A stretch of DNA of 27,060 bases from Fimenecus sp964557975 (lineage in GTDB: Bacteria > Bacillota > Clostridia > Oscillospirales > Acutalibacteraceae). Location of the stretch: assembly GCA_964557975.1 (NCBI GenBank), contig CAZLCG010000023.1:1-27060 (forward strand). Reading direction: 5' to 3'. The stretch's first letter is position 1, and the number at the start of each line of letters is the position of its first letter. The notes beneath the pieces were generated by a model. That model was not told the origin of the DNA. It was given only the letters and a program-made list of their open reading frames with translations, and did no database searches. Below, one piece after another: positions 23,237 to 27,060 of the stretch. A program made the translations under genes and the position numbers.

Positions 23237-23836
23237 CTATTCTTCTCCGTCATCGGGATCTTCTGTTACACAGTCGGCTTCCTTTGACATTTTCATTTTT
23301 TTGTTTAGGCTGATAATTTCCCACAAATCCGCAGCACCTGCGAATATCAGACAAATTCCGATAAAACGAAAAGCTAAAATTCCGCTTTCAAACGGATTTA
23401 CCGAAACCGCAACGCCGAGCGCAACGGTAATGATCGAAAGCAAAAGAGACAGCCACCAAAACGGAAAGCCTACCTTTGCGAGAGAAATTGAACGCTGAAG
23501 TGCGATTATACCGTCGATTACAGCCATAACACCGAAAATAAAAGGCACCAGCTGAATAACCGTCTCACTTCGTACGATAATGAAAATTCCGATAGCGGAA
23601 ATCACTATGCCGCCGATGAGCGTAATTGAAAACAGCGACGAGACGCCTCGGCGCAAAAAGAATTTGATTATAAGCGTTATTCCCGCCGCAATCAGCAGCG
23701 CGCCGAGGATATAACAGGCAGCCGAGGCTACCTGAGAAGGAAAAATAACGAGTATTAAGCCGAGAACAAGATACGCCGCCGACGCGGCAAGAAAATCGTT
23801 TTTCAGTCTATCAAAAAATTGAGTAATTTTTGTCAT
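23237..23836 (-). CDS. HdeD/DUF308 family membrane protein
   Basis: The 199-residue protein has six hydrophobic helices with short loops (for example AAYLVLGLILVIFPSQVASAACYILGA cut by small residues), the pattern of the HdeD/DUF308 family. That family includes the E. coli acid-resistance protein HdeD, but the molecular role in Firmicutes is unknown. The C-terminal end is acidic (EDPDDGEE) and cytoplasmic. ATG at 23836 is preferred over a GTG at 23845, because AAGGAG (- strand, about 23845-23850) sits 8 nt before the ATG. It appears monocistronic and is convergent with tRNA-Pro. Confidence 0.85.
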   Translation of the reverse strand: MTKITQFFDRLKNDFLAASAAYLVLGLILVIFPSQVASAACYILGALLIAAGITLIIKFFLRRGVSSLFSITLIGGIVISAIGIFIIVRSETVIQLVPFIFGVMAVIDGIIALQRSISLAKVGFPFWWLSLLLSIITVALGVAVSVNPFESGILAFRFIGICLIFAGAADLWEIISLNKKMKMSKEADCVTEDPDDGEE

Positions 23837-23858
23837 ATATTTCACTCCTTCATTTTAT

Positions 23859-23886
23859 ATTTTATGCCGATTCTTATTTTTTTCAA
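23859..23886 (-). promoter_or_regulatory. Candidate promoter of the HdeD-like gene
   Basis: On the - strand TTGAAA (+ 23881-23886), a 16-nt spacer and TAAAAT (+ 23859-23864). The expected leader is short, about 15-20 nt, and contains the AAGGAG site. Further upstream (about 23917-23938) TTTGCTTAAGCGCAAA is a near-palindrome that could be an operator in the divergent region shared with the HD gene. Confidence 0.5.
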
Positions 23887-24008
23887 TAATCATATATTCG
23901 GTTTTTGCCTATTATCATAAGCGTTTGCTTAAGCGCAAAATTTTAACTGTGTTATTTTAATTTGCATTATCCGTAATTATAAAGTAAAATTAAAGCGGAG
24001 TTGATTTT

Positions 24009-24569
24009 ATGGTGGATAAAAATTGCATCTCAACAATTTCGGGAAAGAGGTTTGACCCGTCCTCGCCCTCGCAGGAGGATATAGCGCTTCAAGACATTGC
24101 GCACGCTCTTTCCATGATTTCGAGGGCTAACGGGCATTTTACCGAGTTCTATTCGGTTGCAAGGCACTCAATTAACTGCGCTTACGAGGCTCGGGAAAGA
24201 GGATATTCCGACAGAATATGTCTTTTGTGCCTCCTGCACGATGCGGCTGAGGCTTACATAGGCGATATGACCCGTCCTTTGAGAATATGTATTCCCCGAT
24301 TTACCGAGATTGAAAGAAAATATCAGAAAATAATATTTGAAAAGTTTACGTCCCGTAATATCACGGACGAGGAAAAAAAGCCTGTAAAAAGTGTGGACGA
24401 TTCGCTTCTTTATCACGAGTTTATAAAATATAACGGAGAAAAGCTGTTTCCGTCCGCACCCGAAATAAACATAAGCCTTGAAAACTGCATTAAACCGTTT
24501 GAGGAAACGAAGGAAGAATTTCTCGCGCTTTACAAACGGCTTTCGGAGAAAACGGTATGGAAAGCGTAA
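24009..24569 (+). CDS. HD-domain phosphohydrolase
   Basis: The 186-residue protein is a metal-dependent HD hydrolase; the substrate is unknown, with nucleotides or other phosphate esters being typical. Metal ligands are H53 (ARHS), H77-D78 (LLHDAAEA) and D130/D131 (SVDDSLL). The N-terminal ISTISGKRFDPSSPS segment plus DIAHALSMISRANGH resembles a group of small HD proteins found in phages and bacteria, including YfbR-like nucleotidases. GCGGAG lies 8 nt before the ATG. A TTGCAT-17-TAAAAT pair (23962-23990) could be a promoter, but would leave a leader of only ~12 nt. The 3' end overlaps the DUF5131 gene by 13 nt in another frame. Confidence 0.85.
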   Translation: MVDKNCISTISGKRFDPSSPSQEDIALQDIAHALSMISRANGHFTEFYSVARHSINCAYEARERGYSDRICLLCLLHDAAEAYIGDMTRPLRICIPRFTEIERKYQKIIFEKFTSRNITDEEKKPVKSVDDSLLYHEFIKYNGEKLFPSAPEINISLENCIKPFEETKEEFLALYKRLSEKTVWKA

Positions 24570-25288
24570 CGTGGAACTTATGGCACGGCTGCCGTAAAAT
24601 CAGCGAGGGATGCAGGAACTGCTATGTTTACCGCATCGATTCAAAATATGAAAAAGACAGCGGTACGGTTGCAAAAACCCGGAGCTTTAACCTGCCCGTA
24701 AAACGGGGCAGGGACAGAAATTATAAGGTTCCGTCGGATACGTTAATTTATACCTGCTTTACCTCGGATTTTTTTATTGAGGACGCGGACGAATGGCGCA
24801 TAGACGCGTGGAAGATGATAAGGGAACGCTCCGACTGTCGGTTTTTAATATTTACTAAGCGCATAGACAGGTTTTATAAAAGTCTGCCGACGGATTGGCT
24901 TGACGGCTATGATAATGTCGCAATCGGCTGTACCGTTGAGAATCAAAAGGCGGCGGATCACCGTCTGCCGATTTTCCTTGAAGCCCCTGTTAAGCACAGG
25001 CAAATTATATGCGCGCCGCTGCTTGAAAACATCGAGCTTTCAAGCTATCTTTCAAGCGGCATTGAGGCTGTGTCGGTCGGAGGAGAGTCGGGGGACGAAG
25101 CGAGGGTCTGCGATTTTCAATGGGTGCTTAATATAAGAGAGCAGTGTGTTAACAATAACATTCCGTTTTGTTTCCATCAAACGGGCGCAAGGCTTATAAA
25201 GGACGGCAGGCTGTATCGGATCGAGAGAAAGCATCAGCATTCGCAGGCGCGCAAAGCGGGCGTCGATTTCGGCAATACGGAATTTTAA
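24557..25288 (+). CDS. DUF5131 (phage Gp37/Gp68-like) protein
   Basis: The 243-residue protein matches the DUF5131 family, known from phages and many bacteria and of unknown function. The N-terminal signature is TWNLWHGCRKISEGCRNCYVYR. Its cysteines C12, C19 and C22 (C-x6-C-x2-C) could bind an iron-sulfur cluster or zinc. Later parts show DTLIYTCFTSDFF, FLIFTKRIDRF, VAIGCTVENQKAADHR and VSVGGESGDEARVCDFQWV, consistent with a TIM-barrel-like series of strands, so a radical-SAM-like role is possible but unproven. GGAG (24545-24548) lies 8 nt before the ATG, inside the HD gene. The overlap implies coupled expression and maybe a shared pathway. Confidence 0.85.
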   Translation: MESVTWNLWHGCRKISEGCRNCYVYRIDSKYEKDSGTVAKTRSFNLPVKRGRDRNYKVPSDTLIYTCFTSDFFIEDADEWRIDAWKMIRERSDCRFLIFTKRIDRFYKSLPTDWLDGYDNVAIGCTVENQKAADHRLPIFLEAPVKHRQIICAPLLENIELSSYLSSGIEAVSVGGESGDEARVCDFQWVLNIREQCVNNNIPFCFHQTGARLIKDGRLYRIERKHQHSQARKAGVDFGNTEF

Positions 25289-25289
25289 T

Positions 25290-25318
25290 TTGAAAAAAAC
25301 GGCAATGTGCGGTACACT
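25290..25318 (+). promoter_or_regulatory. Candidate gtrA promoter (TTGAAA-17-TACACT)
   Basis: TTGAAA at 25290-25295 begins 2 nt after the DUF5131 stop. A 17-nt spacer leads to TACACT at 25313-25318. The predicted start is near 25325, just ahead of the palindrome at 25328-25339. Confidence 0.5.
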
Positions 25319-25327
25319 TTAATAAAA

Positions 25328-25339
25328 GGCTTATAAGCC
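25328..25339. promoter_or_regulatory. Perfect 12-bp palindrome in the gtrA leader
   Basis: GGCTTATAAGCC reads the same on both strands. It lies between the predicted transcription start (~25325) and the GAGGAG ribosome binding site (25346-25351). Its placement would suit a repressor operator; no regulator gene is adjacent. Confidence 0.35.
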
Positions 25340-25354
25340 GAATTTGAGGAGCAT

Positions 25355-25804
25355 ATGGAAAAAATAAAGAAGCTTTTAAAAAAATACAGGGAAATAACGG
25401 TTTATATTGTTTTCGGCGGTCTGACAACCGTAGTTAACTACATTGTATATTTCGTTTGCAAGACTGTCGGGATCGAATATGAAATATCAACGGTAATCGC
25501 ATGGATTGCCGCCGTCGCTTTCGCGTATATTACAAACAGGGTATTCGTTTTTAAAAGCGCGGCTAAGGGCTTTAAGTCCGTTTTTAAGGAAACGTCGCTT
25601 TTTGTATCGGCAAGACTTTTTTCGCTTGGGCTTGAGCTTGTCATAATGTTTGTGGGTATGGATCTGCTTAAGGCGGGGGAATTTACAGCGGCAATTGCCG
25701 AAAAAACGCTTCCGTTGGGTGAATTTATAACAAAAACCGTTGCTCAGGCCGTTATAGTTGCTTCAAATTACATTTTCAGCAAAATAGTAATCTTTAAAAA
25801 ATGA
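25355..25804 (+). CDS. GtrA family protein
   Basis: The 149-residue protein has the four-helix pattern and length of GtrA, a family that helps flip polyprenyl-linked sugars for decoration of cell-surface polymers. After a basic N-terminus, helix 1 holds VYIVFGGLTTVVNYIVYF, helix 2 ends with AYITNRVFVFKS (the family signature N-R-x-x-x-F), and the C-terminus ends ASNYIFSKIVIFKK, also typical. GAGGAG is only 3 nt before the ATG, a short spacing. No glycosyltransferase is adjacent; the next gene encodes a secreted protein. This is the second GtrA-like gene in the window (the other is at 9563). Confidence 0.92.
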   Translation: MEKIKKLLKKYREITVYIVFGGLTTVVNYIVYFVCKTVGIEYEISTVIAWIAAVAFAYITNRVFVFKSAAKGFKSVFKETSLFVSARLFSLGLELVIMFVGMDLLKAGEFTAAIAEKTLPLGEFITKTVAQAVIVASNYIFSKIVIFKK

Positions 25805-25851
25805 GAAAATCGTAAAAAATGTAAAAAAATGTAATATACGGCAAATTTAGG

Positions 25852-25880
25852 TTGACATAATTTAGGGGATAGAGTAAAAT
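25852..25880 (+). promoter_or_regulatory. Promoter of the secreted-protein gene (TTGACA-17-TAAAAT)
   Basis: TTGACA at 25852-25857, 17-nt spacer, TAAAAT at 25875-25880, the same boxes as the rnpB and valS promoters. Predicted start is near 25887, giving an ~80-nt leader that contains a hairpin (CAAATT 25924-25929 with AATTTG 25934-25939). Confidence 0.8.
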
Positions 25881-25967
25881 AAAATAAACGGATTTGGTTG
25901 TGAATTTATGTGTGAGTTTCAAACAAATTCCGAAATTTGAAATGTTGACAATTAAGGAGGAAAAACA

Positions 25968-27060
25968 ATGAAAAAGACATTTCTCGGGTTGCTATTGGTT
26001 TGCGTGATCTGTTTCAGTCTTTGCATAAACGCATTTGCGGCAGAGGCGGAATCACTTACATATTATTATGATATCGCCAAGTTGGACGAGACAGCGACAT
26101 TTTCGCTTGGCGATAAAATTTATATGTCAACGACTTCGGGCGATTTGGCGAACGCCGACTTTTGGTCGCTCGATGAAAACGAATGGTTGAATGCGGGCAT
26201 AGATGCGATTGTTGTTGTAACAGCGGTTAACAGTTCAACAAATTATACGGTATCGGTCTCCAAGAAAGGCGAGAAATTCGACAATTGCCCAGCGGGCAAA
26301 ATATTCTTGAGCGGTACTCAGTGGAAATACAGCTGCAGCGGAGGCGGGGTCGTCAATCTCTCCGTTTATGCATATAAAGTAAGCAGTATTAAATTTACCA
26401 AAGACGATATTGTTATACAGCCGAACGAAGAAGGCGGCTTAGATGTTACAATTGAGGTGGACGGAACGTCATATGTGGTTGACGATAGCGTATACAAGTT
26501 TGAAACATCAGGTTCGGTTACTGTATTTACATTGGAAAATTCTTCCGGAAATTATATTCAGCTGGTTACGGTTACCTCCGCTGATGAAAACGGCAATACG
26601 GTAGTTTTGGATACAAACGACATAATTGATTCCCTCGATTACCTTACAGACGATGAAAAAGCCCAAATTAAGAATAATATAGAAGAAGCGGGTTCAAGCT
26701 CCGAAAAAATTCAGAATGCTTTGGACGCGGCGGTTGCACAGAATTTTGTTAATCAATATTTAAAGGGAAATATTTCCGATACGGATATTTATAAAGATGT
26801 AAACGTAAGCAATAAGGAGCAGATTTATTCAGGCGAGGCTTCATATGCCGAACTGACGGAAGCACAGCAGAAATCGGTTGATTCTTTGATTGCCGCATAT
26901 AACAGCCAAGACAGCAGTGCGCCTCAGACATACGAGGATTACATTGCGTCGGCTGAAAATTATATTTCGGCTGACGAGTTTGTTGCAAAGTATCTTACAG
27001 GCGAGGACGGCGTTGTATATCCCGAGACGACGCTTGACAATTATAACGATGTTTTGGCAG
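25968..27060 (+). CDS. Secreted protein of unknown function (cut by the right edge)
   Basis: An open frame runs from ATG 25968 to the window end without a stop (364 codons visible). An ideal AAGGAGG (25954-25960) precedes it by 7 nt. The N-terminus is a Sec signal peptide: MKKTFLGLLLVC, a hydrophobic core and a likely cleavage after AFA at about residue 24. The mature part is acidic and rich in Ser, Asn, Asp and Tyr, starting ESLTYYYDIAKLDETATFSLGD. It has beta-rich segments up to about residue 225, then helical acidic repeats such as DYLTDDEKAQIKNNIEEAG and YAELTEAQQKSVDSLIAAY. No anchor or known domain is seen in the visible part. It may be a surface or matrix protein with modules beyond the edge. 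Codon use is more relaxed (ACA, TCA, TTG) than in neighbouring genes. Confidence 0.85.
   Translation, partial: MKKTFLGLLLVCVICFSLCINAFAAEAESLTYYYDIAKLDETATFSLGDKIYMSTTSGDLANADFWSLDENEWLNAGIDAIVVVTAVNSSTNYTVSVSKKGEKFDNCPAGKIFLSGTQWKYSCSGGGVVNLSVYAYKVSSIKFTKDDIVIQPNEEGGLDVTIEVDGTSYVVDDSVYKFETSGSVTVFTLENSSGNYIQLVTVTSADENGNTVVLDTNDIIDSLDYLTDDEKAQIKNNIEEAGSSSEKIQNALDAAVAQNFVNQYLKGNISDTDIYKDVNVSNKEQIYSGEASYAELTEAQQKSVDSLIAAYNSQDSSAPQTYEDYIASAENYISADEFVAKYLTGEDGVVYPETTLDNYNDVLA

Overview
The window looks like chromosomal core DNA of a low-to-moderate-GC Clostridia member, most like the gut Oscillospiraceae/Ruminococcaceae. The evidence is AGGAGG-type ribosome binding sites, a T-box leader on valS, type A RNase P RNA, a potABCD operon, recD2, comF and mltG of Firmicutes type, and a short palindromic CTCCCTC...GAGGG repeat of a kind I associate with gut Clostridia. 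No phage, transposon, plasmid, CRISPR or toxin-antitoxin module is visible. The genus call is inference.

Layout. 1-336: terminator-like hairpin, GC-rich hairpin and one palindromic repeat. 337-849 (-): trmL. 979-2224 (+): a small Lys/Ala-rich protein gene, a strong intergenic hairpin, and a PdaA-like lipoprotein deacetylase. 2256-2588: rnpB, whose -35 box overlaps the deacetylase stop codon. 2631-6418 (+): membrane-anchored small protein, recD2, comF and a membrane protein, closely packed. 6429-9429: promoter, valine T-box and valS. 9502-10147: a GtrA-like gene with its own promoter and terminator. 10263-13821: a packed operon of a thymidylate-kinase-like gene, DUF2156, GNAT, DJ-1/PfpI and 5-formyl-THF cyclo-ligase, running on into mltG (13826), a U32 tRNA-hydroxylase-type gene (15678) and a class B PBP (16982-18580). 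18636-18690: second repeat copy. 18758-18787: terminator between convergent units. 18810-22731 (-): potABCD. 23001-23076: tRNA-Pro(GGG) with a strong terminator and A/T-rich inverted repeats. 23237-23836 (-): HdeD/DUF308 membrane protein. 24009-25288: overlapping HD hydrolase and DUF5131 genes. 25355-25804: GtrA. 25968 to the right edge: secreted protein of unknown function, cut by the window.

Functional themes are translation and RNA maturation (trmL, rnpB, valS, tRNA-Pro, U32), envelope building (deacetylase, MltG, PBP, GtrA proteins), DNA processing (recD2, comF, thymidylate kinase) and polyamine uptake. Nearly every promoter I could place has exactly 17 bp between its boxes and a TAAAAT or close -10, so a single housekeeping sigma factor probably serves most of these units.

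I did not find a convincing new multi-gene system. The least explained items are the HD/DUF5131 pair, the ~245-residue N-terminal extension of MltG, the PBP with KTA in place of KTG, the structured 5' region of the deacetylase gene, and the secreted protein at the right edge.
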